Positions 1-9,607 of a stretch of DNA of 64,000 nucleotides are shown here, one piece after another (the first letter of the stretch is position 1; each line of letters begins with the position of its first letter). A program made the translations under genes and the position numbers. Source of the DNA: Lysinibacillus parviboronicapiens (lineage in GTDB: Bacteria > Bacillota > Bacilli > Bacillales_A > Planococcaceae); contig NZ_PYWI01000004.1 of assembly GCF_003049575.1 (NCBI RefSeq), positions 1 to 64,000 on the forward strand, given 5' to 3'. The notes under the pieces were generated by a model that did not search any database, had not been told where the DNA came from, and was given only the letters and a program-made list of their open reading frames with translations.

Positions 1-63
1 ATGCTTACTTTTGCTGCCATGAATTTAAAGAAACTGGCTACTTGGACGTGGCAGACAGCTTAA
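1..63 (+). pseudogene. C-terminal remnant of an IS transposase
   Basis: The first 63 bases are an open frame ending in TAA. The last residues read FAAMNLKKLATWTW, which resembles the C-terminal tail of IS1182-type DDE transposases. The body of the gene lies outside the window, so I cannot tell a complete element from a fragment. The assignment rests on about 20 residues and is therefore tentative. Confidence 0.4.
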
Positions 64-144
64 GAGAGCATCTATGCTCGAAGAGTATGTTGGATACGGC
101 AGTAATTTACCAAATATTAAAAATGAAAGAGAAAGAAAAATGAC

Positions 145-216
145 AAAAGCCATCGAGAGTGAACTTCTCGATGGCTTTTGTCTACAGTCTGAAGCGACTA
201 GCTTTCATCTAGTCGC
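145..216. terminator. Two hairpins between convergent genes
   Basis: A stem of about 15 bp (aaaagccatcgagag paired with its complement, 145-179) with A and T runs on either side can end transcription in both directions. A second short hairpin (gcgacta/tagtcgc, 194-216) follows. They separate the transposase tail from the leftward GNAT gene. Confidence 0.6.
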
Positions 217-241
217 GTACATTTTTCATTTTCGATTTAGT

Positions 242-700
242 TTAGTTTTTATCTGTTAACAAAGATTTTCGAAAAGAGTAGCACCATTTTTCATACCCTA
301 GTCTTTCTTCATAAAACCGATGTGCATCGTTTCTGTTGACGCCAGATTCTAAGGCAATATAATGAGCTCCATTTTCTTTGCCCCACTGATGAATAGCGCG
401 TAATAATTTTTCACCGTAGCCACATGAACGATAGGCTGCATCGGTTACTAAATCATAAACAAAAATATGACGTTCGCTATAAAAATTTACCCGCCAACTT
501 ATACCTGCTAGTGCAACGATTTGCTTGTTGTCGTAGAGGGCATACAATGTATAACCATCTTTTCGCATATCCTCGAGTAATAGAAGGTAACTTTCAAGTG
601 TTAGTTCTGTTCGTAGTTGATTCATGATAGGAAACGCTTGAATCCATTCCTCATAAGTGGTTAATACTTGAATCTTTTGTGCCATCACATTCACCATCAT
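242..700 (-). CDS. GNAT-family N-acetyltransferase
   Basis: The 152-residue protein has the single-domain GNAT layout. A beta strand ending in VYDLVTD leads into the acetyl-CoA pyrophosphate loop (AAYRSCGYGEKLL, residues ~88-100). The C-terminal motif ALESGVNRNDAHRFYEERLGY (shortened: NDAHRFYEE) is typical of the family. It should transfer an acetyl group from acetyl-CoA to an amine; the substrate cannot be read from the sequence. The start contains clustered ATGs behind AGGG, so Met1, Met2 or Met6 are all possible. A second GNAT gene lies 12 bases upstream on the same strand, which suggests a co-transcribed pair. Confidence 0.85.
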   Translation of the reverse strand: MMVNVMAQKIQVLTTYEEWIQAFPIMNQLRTELTLESYLLLLEDMRKDGYTLYALYDNKQIVALAGISWRVNFYSERHIFVYDLVTDAAYRSCGYGEKLLRAIHQWGKENGAHYIALESGVNRNDAHRFYEERLGYEKWCYSFRKSLLTDKN

Positions 701-712
701 TCCCTATCTCTG

Positions 713-1156
713 TCATTGCCAATACTTGGTGTAATGAAACACCTCGTTATCTATTTTCATCCCAAGCTTGTCATACAATTTTTGTGCCTGTACGTTGCTC
801 GTTGCTGTTTCTAGAGCGATATAGCGCGCATCATTGTCTTCACAATAATCATAACACCGCTCGATTAAACTCTGTGCTACACCTAGCTTTCGTGCATGTT
901 CGGCCACATATAAATCATTTAAAATATAAGCTTTTTTCATCGCAACTGATGAAAATGTAGGGTATAGCTGTACAAAGCCAACTGCTTGCTCATCCATATA
1001 AGCTAAAAATAAGATAGATTCCCTTTTTGTATAGCGATCTGTTAAAAATTGCTCGGACGCCTCATCGTTTGTTTGCTGTCCGTAAAAATGCCGATATGCA
1101 CTAAATAATGGCACAGCTTCTTTAATTGTTTCCGGTGTTAATAGACAAATTTTCAT
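713..1156 (-). CDS. GNAT-family N-acetyltransferase
   Basis: This is a 147-residue GNAT protein. The motif ARKLGVAQSLIERC (the acetyl-CoA-binding Q/R-x-x-G-x-A type loop) sits in the second half, followed by ALETATSNVQAQKLYDKLGM (shortened: NVQAQKLYDKLG). I moved the start inward to MKICLL because GAGGA lies seven bases before that ATG; the upstream ATG has no site. It is probably the first gene of a leftward pair with the neighbouring acetyltransferase. The substrate is unknown. Confidence 0.85.
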   Translation of the reverse strand: MKICLLTPETIKEAVPLFSAYRHFYGQQTNDEASEQFLTDRYTKRESILFLAYMDEQAVGFVQLYPTFSSVAMKKAYILNDLYVAEHARKLGVAQSLIERCYDYCEDNDARYIALETATSNVQAQKLYDKLGMKIDNEVFHYTKYWQ

Positions 1157-1267
1157 TAACATTTCCTCATTTCCTTTCATCTGTTATTCCTGTACTATAA
1201 TAGTGAAGATTCTGACATATAAAAAGAAACAATTTCAATCTTTTTAACATGTCAAGGAGGAGTTTTA

Positions 1268-2651
1268 ATGAAAGATTTTATCTTCCTATTTACCACTGGG
1301 GAAGCGAAATATAAACAAATTTATCAGCAGATCAAGACGTTAATTGAGCAGGGAAATTTGAAGTCCAATGATTGTCTACCTTCTATTCGAAAACTTGCCG
1401 ATACTCTTCAAGTCAGTCGCAACACCACATTAACTGCTTATGAACAGCTAGTTGCTGAGGGCTATATCCGTGGCGAAGGACGAAAAGGCTATTTTGTAAA
1501 TACCCTCGAAATGATCTTTTCGCAGGAAGAAATGATGCCCTATCAACCAGCACAAAAAGTGCGACAAGCTAGCATCGTAGATTTTCGGGCAGGCTCTGTC
1601 GATCAACAATATTTCCCTTTGAAAACATGGCGACAAATGGCTAATCAAATATTACAGCTAAAGGACAGTTATGTTTATGGAGATTCTTTTGGTGAACAAC
1701 GCTTAAAAGAACAGTTGGTGCATTACTTACTACAAGCACGTGGGGTAAAAATTAACGAGGAAGACATAATCATTGGTAGCAGTACACAGCAACTACTCGT
1801 GTATCTTGGTTTTCTACTAAAAGAGGATTTTGATAGCATTATTGTGGAGAATCCAGGGTATATCGGGGCAAGTAGAAGCCTTTCAACTTCACAATTTCAC
1901 CATGGAGCCATTGGCCGTTAATGAAAACGGCACACAGCTTCAGCAATTAGCTCACTTACAATCTCGCTTAATCTATGTCACACCCTCCCATCATTTCCCC
2001 TATGGTGTATCTATGTCGATTCAACAACGACAAGCGTTAATCCATTGGGCAAAAGAGGTAGATGGCTTTATTATCGAGGATGATTACGATAGCGAATTTC
2101 GTTATGCACAACAGCCGTTTCCTGCCCTCGCTTCTCTTGACAAATCACACGTCATTTATGTGGGGACATTTTCAAAATCCTTTTTACCAGGCATTCGCTT
2201 AAGCTATATGGTGTTGCCGAAATCGCTTATTGGTCGTTATAAGCGTTATTTTGCTCATTTTGAACAGAATGCTTCGTCCCTTCACCAATTAACAATGGCG
2301 TCATTTATGGAAAAAGGTGAATGGACACGTCATATCAAAAGAATGCGCCTCATTTATAAACACAAAATGAGCTTTTTGGTAGAAACTCTAAAAAAGCAAT
2401 TCGGTGACCACATTACAATCGTAGGAGAGCATTCTGGACTTTATGTATTGATAAAGTTTCATACACATCATACAGAACAGCAACTTATTCAGTCTGCCTT
2501 GGAGTATGGCGTAAAAGTATATCCTACTAGCCCATACTTTCTACAACAACCAAGTCATGAACCGATTATACAATTGGGTTTTAGTAATTTAAAGTTGGAT
2601 GAGATTCAACTTGGGATGCAGCTTTTAAAAAAGGCTTGGTGTACCAACTAA
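1268..2651 (+). pseudogene. MocR/PdxR-type regulator split by a frameshift
   Basis: The first frame (1268-1921) carries an N-terminal GntR winged helix with IRKLADTLQVSRNTTLTAYE (residues ~41-60) and the start of an aminotransferase-like domain. The second frame, open from before 1830 to 2651, continues the same fold: EDDYDSEFRY, then YVGTFSKSFLPGIRLSYM with the PLP-binding lysine in SKS. The homology moves from one frame to the other close to 1865-1872, in GGGGCAA, as expected for one extra base. Intact MocR proteins are about 460-480 residues, which the joined frames match. AAGGAGGAG precedes the ATG. It is either a recent pseudogene or a base-call error in the G run. MocR proteins often control the gene beside them; here the divergent GNAT gene is the candidate. 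Confidence 0.8.
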
Positions 2652-3141
2652 TCGCAGGCGAAGCGATATGGACCGGTTATCCAAGACATTATGTAAACGG
2701 TTTGGTTATGTTCCTAGCTACCTCTTTGTTGAGACCAGCCAATAGAAGTAAAAGCATGTGAAAATTGATAGGATGTAAGTTAACGCCGTAAGGAGACGGA
2801 TTGAGGAATATCCTTGTTTATAAGCCTTCTTTGTACCAGAATATTGACTAAAAAAAGCCTGATTTAATTTTGTGAAATCCATTTTGGTAGCACCAATTCG
2901 AACACTTTCAAATCAATATCGCCTACCATGCGGTTTTCAAATCCTAAAAAATCCCTAAAATCTTGGCTGTTCGAAAATCTCTAGGCATAAAACTAGGGCC
3001 ATCAAGAGTCGGAAGCGATGAATAATACTTCTCAAAATAATGTAAAGCTTCCTCAAATAAATGTGGTTCTATCACTTTTTTACATCTGGCGCGAAGATTT
3101 GCATATAGACATAAACGTTTCGGTTGAAGTGATCGTATAAG
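2652..3141. other. Stretch without a recognisable gene
   Basis: No frame with a ribosome site is seen. The minus strand between 2944 and 3153 is open, but its GTG start lies inside the terminator of the next gene. The composition suggests decayed coding sequence of unknown origin. Confidence 0.4.
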
Positions 3142-3173
3142 AAAAGCCTTCACACAGAAGATGGTGAAAGCCT
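3142..3173 (-). terminator. Intrinsic terminator of the CxxC protein gene
   Basis: On the minus strand a nine-pair stem (ggctttcac with gtgaaggct, two G-U pairs) is followed by TTTTC. It lies just past the stop of the leftward gene at 3183. Confidence 0.65.
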
Positions 3174-3182
3174 GAATATGTA

Positions 3183-3497
3183 TTATTTTTGTGCGTATTT
3201 TTGTAAATGCTTCGGTACTTCTCGCACATCCATTAAAAACGGCATCATGATGAGTAAAGACAATAAATACATAGCCACCCCTATTGCTACTGCCGAACCT
3301 TTCACTTCGTCATCAATAACATATGGCATTGTAATATACGGCACAAACACCAACAGTAAAATTGAAATACGTGTCATGGATGTCAGCATCTGCTTTTTCC
3401 CGCAATATGGGCATCCAATAAAGCGCGAAAACGTTACAATCGAACGCATCGACTGCTTCCAAGTCCACTTTTCCTTACATTCAATACATTTTGGCAT
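3183..3497 (-). CDS. Small membrane protein with CxxC-about 20-CxxC zinc ribbon
   Basis: The 104-residue protein begins MPKCIEC. CIEC and CPYC are separated by 21 residues with the KxxW and CGKKQ features of the TIGR04104 cxxc_20_cxxc family. Two hydrophobic segments (about residues 45-62 and 70-90) follow, so it is probably a membrane protein with a cytoplasmic zinc site. The start was set at 3497 because GGAGGGG precedes it by nine bases. The same zinc module occurs in the anti-sigma-like protein at 20450-21121. The function of the family is unknown. Confidence 0.8.
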   Translation of the reverse strand: MPKCIECKEKWTWKQSMRSIVTFSRFIGCPYCGKKQMLTSMTRISILLLVFVPYITMPYVIDDEVKGSAVAIGVAMYLLSLLIMMPFLMDVREVPKHLQKYAQK

Positions 3498-3567
3498 ACT
3501 ATAAATCCCCTCCATTCACTAATTATGCCACAAGTAAGAGCACTGAAACACTTATTTTATGGCAATT

Positions 3568-3610
3568 AAAAAAAGGAATCTACACAAAAATATCGTCGTG
3601 CAAATTCCTT
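3568..3610 (-). terminator. Intrinsic terminator after the Eis-like gene
   Basis: Read leftward, AAGGAAT with an extended stem closes over a loop and is followed by seven Ts. It lies between the stop at 3628 and the start of the next leftward gene. Confidence 0.7.
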
Positions 3611-3627
3611 CTATTATGAGCCATCTC

Positions 3628-4851
3628 TTAAAAGTAATCGATAAACGTTGGAATCCCAATAGGTAGCACAGCCTCTAACAATGCAATATCAAGCGCGTTG
3701 CCATGTAAACGTTCGATCTTCTCTAAATAGTATGGTCGTTTATATCCCAGTAACATCGTCGCAAGGGTTTGCACCGTTAGCTGCACTGCATTTTCGGATA
3801 ATAGTTCACTCAGCTTTTCGACCAATACTTCGCCATCCTGTACGGTTACAATAAACGTACCATTGTTCCAAGCGACAATGCGATCACTTACGGCTAAGCG
3901 CAGCTGAAAGTTATTACCTATAAATGGATATCGTAGTAAAAACTCCTTCACATCCACAATACGTGCCATAAAGTACGGTGATACTTTTTGAATAATCTCG
4001 CTATCCTCTAGTAAAAAAGCTACGGCTTCGTTCCCCGTTGTTTTGCCATACACATTGTAAACCATCGAGCTATGAGCAGATACGAAATTCCATAAACCTT
4101 TCCGCGCCTCTTCCTGCAAATAAACGATTTCATCGATATAATAATTTTCTTCCATGATGCGGTAAAACAAATACCCTTGGGGATTATCGTCTTCATCGTA
4201 ATAGACTGCTGCCTGTAGTTTGACATCACTATCAATGAATTTTTCCTCCCAGAAATCCTCTTGGAATTTCTCATTCCAAGCAATACTATTACGTACCATT
4301 ACACCATGTGTTTTTTTCGCATAGCGGGCATAAATCGTTACGACATCCTCATGTTTTGGGTCAACACGACGTATTTTACCGTTTAAACCTGGATAATGTG
4401 GTAGCTGCGTATCCTTGACTTGAAATTCCACAATATCACTCATAATTTCCCAACCCTTTTTGCGATAATACGGTATAGAATATGGAAATAAATAGGATAC
4501 ATATCGTTGTTCATTGCGCATTTGTTGTAGGCATTCCATAATGAGACTTTCCATTAAACCATGCCCCGAATACTCCGGATACGTACCTACGGCCGTAATT
4601 CCGCCCATTTCATAAAGCTTGCCATGAATATTTACTTGAAATGGTAGATTTAATATTTGTGACACTAATTGAGTGCCATCAAACCAACCAATGGCATGCC
4701 CCACATTAAACTGCTTACTTTTCGCATTTACAAAACGACGATCCTTATGGATAGACATTGACATTTGAAACACATAATTAAGTAAATCAATCGACTGTGC
4801 CATTTCATCTAGACGAATTTCTCTCATGACTAAGCCCTTACGTTGATTCAT
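3628..4851 (-). CDS. Eis-like GNAT acetyltransferase
   Basis: The 407-residue protein has the three-part Eis layout. An N-terminal GNAT domain has GITAVGTYPEYSGHGLMESL (residues ~83-102) as its acetyl-CoA loop. A second degenerate GNAT domain and a C-terminal SCP2-like domain follow. Eis proteins acetylate amines such as aminoglycosides or peptides at several positions; the substrate here is unknown. The length matches the family. Its ATG overlaps the stop of the upstream ATPase gene by four bases (ATGA) and has GAGGAGAGGG in front, so the two are translationally coupled. Confidence 0.85.
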   Translation of the reverse strand: MNQRKGLVMREIRLDEMAQSIDLLNYVFQMSMSIHKDRRFVNAKSKQFNVGHAIGWFDGTQLVSQILNLPFQVNIHGKLYEMGGITAVGTYPEYSGHGLMESLIMECLQQMRNEQRYVSYLFPYSIPYYRKKGWEIMSDIVEFQVKDTQLPHYPGLNGKIRRVDPKHEDVVTIYARYAKKTHGVMVRNSIAWNEKFQEDFWEEKFIDSDVKLQAAVYYDEDDNPQGYLFYRIMEENYYIDEIVYLQEEARKGLWNFVSAHSSMVYNVYGKTTGNEAVAFLLEDSEIIQKVSPYFMARIVDVKEFLLRYPFIGNNFQLRLAVSDRIVAWNNGTFIVTVQDGEVLVEKLSELLSENAVQLTVQTLATMLLGYKRPYYLEKIERLHGNALDIALLEAVLPIGIPTFIDYF

Positions 4852-5576
4852 GATTCCCTCTCCTCATCAAATAACTCAGCAAAAATTGTTTCGGGGGCAT
4901 TTAAAAATCGCTTCGTTACAACATAATGAATGGTGTCTTCATAGCGAATCGATTCAATTCCTCCATCATCAAAACTATATATGGTTGCATTTGGATAACC
5001 TAATAAAATCGGTGAATGTGTAGCAATAATAAATTGTGCTTCCTGCTCTAAATCCTTCATAATTTTAAGTAGACTTAACTGTCGTGTTGGTGATAATGCA
5101 GCTTCCGGCTCATCGAGTAAATAAATCGACTTATCTTTGAAGCGGTTCATAAACAGCGATAAAAACGACTCGCCATGGGATTGATGGTGTAAAGACTTGC
5201 CACCATATGCCGCATACTTATTCGGATGTTCTAACAAGTCAATGTGACTTGCAAATTGATAAAACGTCTCTGCTCTTAGAAAAAAACCGTTTGACACTTT
5301 TGGCCACCAAGATAAACGAATATATTCCCCAAGTGCAGATTCTGCCTTATGTACTTCATACATATTCTGTCGTCCGCCACCAGCTGTATTAAAATCGCAA
5401 CGATCCGCTATAGCTTCCAGTAAAGTCGATTTGCCGGAACCATTTTCCCCAACAAAGAACGTCACATTGGTTGGAAACTCTAGCTCTTGGAGATCCTGCA
5501 AACTCGCTATATTAAACGGATAACCATGTTTCCCACACATCTCATCTTTTAATACTTTACATGATTTCAAATACAT
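4848..5576 (-). CDS. AAA-family ATPase (SMC/RecF-like)
   Basis: This 242-residue ATPase has a Walker A motif FVGENGSGKSTLLEA (residues ~41-55) and a Walker B IYLLDEPEAALSP (residues ~151-163). A switch histidine lies in IIATHSPILLG. It matches the stand-alone AAA_21/AAA_23 ATPases, which lack a membrane partner. It is coupled by a four-base overlap to the Eis-like acetyltransferase. The two are often seen together in Bacillales, as far as I recall; a common function is not known. Confidence 0.85.
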   Translation of the reverse strand: MYLKSCKVLKDEMCGKHGYPFNIASLQDLQELEFPTNVTFFVGENGSGKSTLLEAIADRCDFNTAGGGRQNMYEVHKAESALGEYIRLSWWPKVSNGFFLRAETFYQFASHIDLLEHPNKYAAYGGKSLHHQSHGESFLSLFMNRFKDKSIYLLDEPEAALSPTRQLSLLKIMKDLEQEAQFIIATHSPILLGYPNATIYSFDDGGIESIRYEDTIHYVVTKRFLNAPETIFAELFDEERES

Positions 5577-6400
5577 CCAGTTTCACTCCCCTTAATCCTA
5601 TTATAACGCTCGCGCGCTCTCTGAAACCTTCCTTTTCTCCAAAACAAACGAAATTGCACTGAAAATATAGAACAGGCTACTGCCAATAGGTGACATATGC
5701 GTCTAGATCGGATTGGCAACAAGCATCCAGGCAAAAAAGTTAGAATATTAGGACAACGCATAAAATCATCATCTTTGTAATTTTAGAGCGATACCGAATA
5801 CCTAATCGCCAAAAACCTTTAAAAGCACGTAGAATACCGATATTACAGCCATTATACATCCTATATTTCCCGAGAAATAATTCGAAAACAAAATATAGCA
5901 TGCGAAAATCAATCATAAAATTATGCTGTGATAACAATGCACCCAAATCATAGATGCCATCCCTGTGGCTTCACTTTTTTTGACTGCCTTATGTAAATTA
6001 CTGCCTCCATTCCGCACCACCACTTACAACTAGCACTCATATACTGTAAATAACAATTCCATTTTTATCGCGAAGTTCTCGCTACAAACCATACACATGC
6101 CAATTATTCATGCAAATAATGCACCAATTACCATCTCTTCAACCATGATCTTGGCCTCTATTTCTTGGCAATAACTACGACAAGCAACTCAAAAAACATA
6201 CTAATTGCCATATCGAAAAGCTTACAATCCGCAACGCCGCAATTTTAAGCGGAAAATAACAGCTCATTAATGCTAGAAAAACGACAGATAGATTCCATTT
6301 CACAACCAACACAACATTCCTTGCCCCAGTTCGCTCTGTTATTGTTACGTGTAAAACAAGAAAAATAGACAGTCTTTACAATTATGACTGACCAAACCTT
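5577..6400 (-). pseudogene. Heavily decayed membrane-protein gene
   Basis: No intact gene is present in this stretch. Read leftward, several short frames in succession give hydrophobic peptides, for example VSFSIWQLVCFLSCL near 6170-6210 and FRMLYFVFELFLGKY near 5880-5920. They are broken by stops and frame changes, as expected for an old pseudogene of a multi-span membrane protein. I cannot name the family. Part or all of it could be chance; a protein-profile search of the stitched frames would decide. Confidence 0.3.
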
Positions 6401-6463
6401 TTAGCTAACATAGTTTTGTATCACCGTTAGTAAGTAGAGATTCCTTCCATCAAGCAATATAGG

Positions 6464-6754
6464 TCATCTTGTCATCCTCGCTAAAAAACAGAGCTGACTC
6501 TGCAGATGCGTAGAATCAACTCTTTCACTTTTAATATTATCAGTACAAGGATATTTCAAATAAGCCTTAGCGATTAATTTGATAAACTCCACATCCATGT
6601 CAAAATTACGACAATATAAGTGAATGAGATTGTTAACCATGTGGCAATGCTATTCTAAATCAACTTCAATTCCTACTAGAATTCTCTTCGCTTTATCCAC
6701 TAACATGATAGACATGTTGTATCCCTCATTGTCTGGCTTCGCTAGTTGAATCAT
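6464..6754 (-). pseudogene. Remnant of a small gene with an in-frame stop
   Basis: Leftward from an ATG at 6754 the frame reads MIQLAKPDNEGYNMS and then KAKRILVGIEVDLE, meets TAG at 6650-6652, and continues in the same frame with HCHMVNNLIHLYCRNF and further ordered sequence. It sits between two intrinsic terminators (6786-6838 upstream, 6483-6523 at its end), the layout of a single-gene unit. The product, about 75 residues, is not recognised. Confidence 0.4.
6483..6523 (-). terminator. Intrinsic terminator
   Basis: On the minus strand a 12-pair stem (agagttgattct with agagtcagctct, two G-U pairs) is followed by GTTTTTT. It ends the small decayed gene. Confidence 0.65.
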
Positions 6755-6785
6755 TGCTCCGTAGCAACATTGTATTCGTCGGAAA

Positions 6786-6838
6786 CAAATAAAATCAACT
6801 GAAAACAAAATAGATATTTGTTTTTAGTTGATTTTATT
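6786..6838 (-). terminator. Long AT-rich hairpin after the 87-residue gene
   Basis: An 18 of 19 base inverted repeat (6791-6809 with 6817-6835) lies 12 bases past the stop at 6850. The stem is AT-rich, so it is a terminator of uncertain strength. Confidence 0.5.
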
Positions 6839-6849
6839 ATGGCTCATGT

Positions 6850-7113
6850 TTAATTATTCACTATATTTAGGCACCAACAAAAATTATCCCAAGCAGAATA
6901 CCAGCCGTTGAAAATTTCAGATGAATCATCCCAACGTACTTCAAATTTCTTTTGACCGTCTACATCCACTAAATACAAAGTTAGCGTCTCATCCGCCTTA
7001 GAGACAGCTAGCTTCATACCGCTTTGAAGTTCTTCTTCAGTGAATGGTACGTCTGAAACCGAACGCAACTGTGCCTGTTCAAATACTTGTTTGTTAATGA
7101 TTTTGTAATTCAT
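6850..7113 (-). CDS. Hypothetical 87-residue protein
   Basis: The protein is soluble and acidic (MNYKIINKQVFEQAQL at the start, WYSAWDNFCWCLN at the end). Its start is supported by GGAGG seven bases before the ATG, and a hairpin follows the stop. I see no signal peptide, membrane segment or known motif. The tryptophan-rich C-terminus is its most distinctive part. It appears to be transcribed alone. Confidence 0.6.
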   Translation of the reverse strand: MNYKIINKQVFEQAQLRSVSDVPFTEEELQSGMKLAVSKADETLTLYLVDVDGQKKFEVRWDDSSEIFNGWYSAWDNFCWCLNIVNN

Positions 7114-7473
7114 AATAAACCTCCAATAAAACTTTCTATTAATTTTAAATTCCTACTTTATCTACAAATATGAAAATATAGGACTATAAAAGTATATACT
7201 ATATTCTTTCTGCATTGAAACAATAAAAAATGTACTTAGCTTTTTTTAATTGATGCCGACCTAAAAACGTAGCTATATTTAAAAAGTATCACAAAAATTA
7301 CAGTCTTTTTTGAACAGTCTCTACGCGTTAACTTCCTATTAAAAGTCACCTATTAATCTCACTAACCTGGCTTGTCCCGTTGATAGGTAAGTCCAATCCA
7401 AGCGCGCTAATCCTTTAAATAGTAACGCCCTATGACCGTATAGCTACAAGACGCTTAAACCTTTACTTTCTAG
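7114..7473. other. Intergenic stretch, no feature recognised
   Basis: This AT-rich stretch holds no plausible gene in either direction. It should contain the promoter of the leftward 87-residue gene, but no convincing -35/-10 pair was found. Confidence 0.4.
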
Positions 7474-7863
7474 TTATTTGATTAACTCTGTACCATATGA
7501 GTTGTCAATGGCACAAAGCCATGTACCGTGTGAATTTCTCTTAAATGCATATGTTGCCTTTCTATCCATAGCATAGTCATTTTCCTCTTTTTCTGCCTCA
7601 AGGAATGTTTGAGAAATTACTAACGCAGTATCTCCAGCTTCTAAAATAAGCATTTCCCCCTGAGTTGGTACAATACTGTGATTGAAGTATTTTGCAATTG
7701 CAATAAATGCATTTTTAATTTCTACCTTGCTCCGTGCAATCTTCGTTGGCTTTACAACTAGTATTGCATCATCAGTATAGTAAGTCATCAATGTATCAAA
7801 ATCCTCTTGCTTTATGGCAAGATCACACTTATGAATGACCACTTTTATTTCATGCTCCACCAT
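7474..7863 (-). CDS. SnoaL-like / DUF4440 NTF2-fold protein
   Basis: The 129-residue protein has the cone-shaped NTF2-like pattern. An N-terminal helix pair with [20 protein letters not shown] (residues ~13-32) is followed by strands ending in [15 protein letters not shown]. Members are small ligand-binding proteins or isomerases; no catalytic residue can be assigned. AGGAGGAAT lies before the ATG. It is downstream of the leftward TetR gene by about 70 bases and may share its transcript. Confidence 0.75.
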   Translation of the reverse strand: MVEHEIKVVIHKCDLAIKQEDFDTLMTYYTDDAILVVKPTKIARSKVEIKNAFIAIAKYFNHSIVPTQGEMLILEAGDTALVISQTFLEAEKEENDYAMDRKATYAFKRNSHGTWLCAIDNSYGTELIK

Positions 7864-7936
7864 AGATTCCTCCTAGTTGGCATGCTTAGCGCCTTAAGTA
7901 AGGGTTCACCAACAACGTTGAATAGTAACGCTGTTT

Positions 7937-8467
7937 TTAATACTTGTTATTCGTAAAAAAGTTGCCAAAATCCAGCTCTTTTGACCAATTCGTTAATCCT
8001 ATCTTTAATAACTTCTCCGCTGCTTCAGCTGGGCTAATCGTGAAACCATCTTTTACCCAAAAACTTAAATAACCGTTAGTGCCATAACTTGCAAATATTG
8101 CGTAATCCTGGTCGCCAAATACTTGCATCAAATGAACGGTCAGTTTGTTGGATAACTTACGCATAGCATTTGAATCTTCAAACTCCACTTCATAAAAAGA
8201 GCGATATTTAATAATATGCTCACATAAATGTAGAGGGATTGGCTTTTCCCACTGGAGCTGTCTTTGTTGGTAAAACGATAAAAAACGGTCATTTAATTCT
8301 CTTCTCACTTCCTCCATTAGCTCATATTTGTCTGCAAAATGTAAATAAAAAGTCGATCGCGAAATTTTTGCTTTTTGCACAATTTCTTTTACTTTCAATT
8401 CTTCAAAGCTTTTCTCGTGTAATAACTTCAAAAGCACTTCGATGATTGTTTCTTTTGAAGTTTTCAA
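7937..8467 (-). CDS. TetR/AcrR-family transcriptional regulator
   Basis: The N-terminal helix-turn-helix covers residues ~8-50 (VKEIVQKAKISRSTFYLHFA, the classic TetR recognition helix). A ligand-binding C-terminal domain with the TetR_C_7-like pattern follows. Translation starts at a TTG with AAAGGAGTGA in front. The gene is divergent from the short-chain dehydrogenase at 8568, so it probably represses that gene and itself from the 100-base gap between them. Confidence 0.85.
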   Translation of the reverse strand: MKTSKETIIEVLLKLLHEKSFEELKVKEIVQKAKISRSTFYLHFADKYELMEEVRRELNDRFLSFYQQRQLQWEKPIPLHLCEHIIKYRSFYEVEFEDSNAMRKLSNKLTVHLMQVFGDQDYAIFASYGTNGYLSFWVKDGFTISPAEAAEKLLKIGLTNWSKELDFGNFFTNNKY

Positions 8468-8567
8468 TTAAGTCACTCCTTTGGACATTTCGGCTGAAAA
8501 TGTCTCGTTAGTGTCAATATGCATACCGTTTACAATATAGTTATCACAAGTTTAGGAGGAATGAAAT

Positions 8568-9389
8568 ATGGCAAAACACGTTTATGTGATTACAGGTGGT
8601 TCTGGTGGTATGGGGAAAGCAATTGCTGAATTAGTTGGTAAAAAAGGAACGGTACTATTAGCAGATATTTCTGAAGAGCGTTTAATTCAAACAAAAAAGG
8701 AGTTAGCCGCTAAAGGAATTACGGATGTTTATTATCAAACAGTTGAGATAACTTCAAAAGAAAACGTTGCTGCATTAGCAAAAAAAGCTTCAGAACTAGG
8801 GTCACTTAAAGGTTTAGTTCACACCGCAGGTTTATCACCAACAATGGCTGATTCTAAACGTATAACAGCAGTAAACTTAGTTGGTACGGGAATTGTCCTA
8901 GATGCGTTCCTCCCCTTTGCCACACAAGGTACTGCTGTAGTATGTATCTCATCAATGAGTGGTCATATGGCACCCCGTGTAGGCCCATATAGTGAAGTTT
9001 TAAAACAACCTTTAGCTGAAAACGTTATCGACAGAATGGAGCAATTTACGCAAGGTAACGCTGATGCAGCATATAGCTTATCAAAATTAGGTGTACTTTT
9101 AATTGTTGAAGACCAAGCTTGGACATGGGGCGAAAAAGGAGCTCGAATCACCTCAATCTCTCCTGGTACAATTAATACACCTATGGGGCGTCAAGAAGCT
9201 TCCCAACAAAAGGAAATGAAAACAATGCTGGATAACACGCCTTTACGCCGTGAAGGTGAAGCTTGTGAAATTGCATCAGCTGTGGCATTCCTCCTTAGCG
9301 ATGCAGCATCCTATATTACAGGCATAGACTTACGTGTAGATGGTGGGACTATTGCAAACTTAAATCGACTGCAAGCATTCCAATCGTAA
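8568..9389 (+). CDS. SDR-family oxidoreductase
   Basis: The 273-residue protein is a classical short-chain dehydrogenase. It has an NAD(P) loop TGGSGGMGKA (residues ~8-17), HTAGLSP in place of NNAG, a catalytic serine in CISSMSG and the YSLSK active-site pair near residue 171. GTINTPMG and the C-terminal SYITGIDLRVDGG pattern are also typical. It resembles 3-alpha-hydroxysteroid dehydrogenase-like members with a longer loop before the active site. The ribosome site is AGGAGG. Control by the divergent TetR protein is likely. Confidence 0.88.
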   Translation: MAKHVYVITGGSGGMGKAIAELVGKKGTVLLADISEERLIQTKKELAAKGITDVYYQTVEITSKENVAALAKKASELGSLKGLVHTAGLSPTMADSKRITAVNLVGTGIVLDAFLPFATQGTAVVCISSMSGHMAPRVGPYSEVLKQPLAENVIDRMEQFTQGNADAAYSLSKLGVLLIVEDQAWTWGEKGARITSISPGTINTPMGRQEASQQKEMKTMLDNTPLRREGEACEIASAVAFLLSDAASYITGIDLRVDGGTIANLNRLQAFQS

Positions 9390-9416
9390 CCTACACTTTT
9401 TAACAACTCCTGTAGT

Positions 9417-9452
9417 AGAGTTGGTTCACTTACATGATGAACCAACTCTTTC
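9417..9452 (+). terminator. Intrinsic terminator of the SDR gene
   Basis: A 13-pair stem (agagttggttca with tgaaccaactct) lies about 30 bases past the stop at 9389. The T run is short. Confidence 0.65.
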
Positions 9453-9607
9453 CAATGACTCGACGAAAGCACTTGTTTGATAATGGACTATTGTAGAAGA
9501 CTTCTTAGCAAGAATTGCTTAAGTGTAAAAGGTAATATTATACTCTAAGTTTTTTAATTCGCTCTACACTAACAGAATATTCCGTTAATTAATTTGTTAA
9601 CTATTAA

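Noticed and set aside
2944-3153. 69-residue leftward reading frame
   Set aside because: Its GTG start sits inside the terminator of the upstream gene and has no ribosome site.
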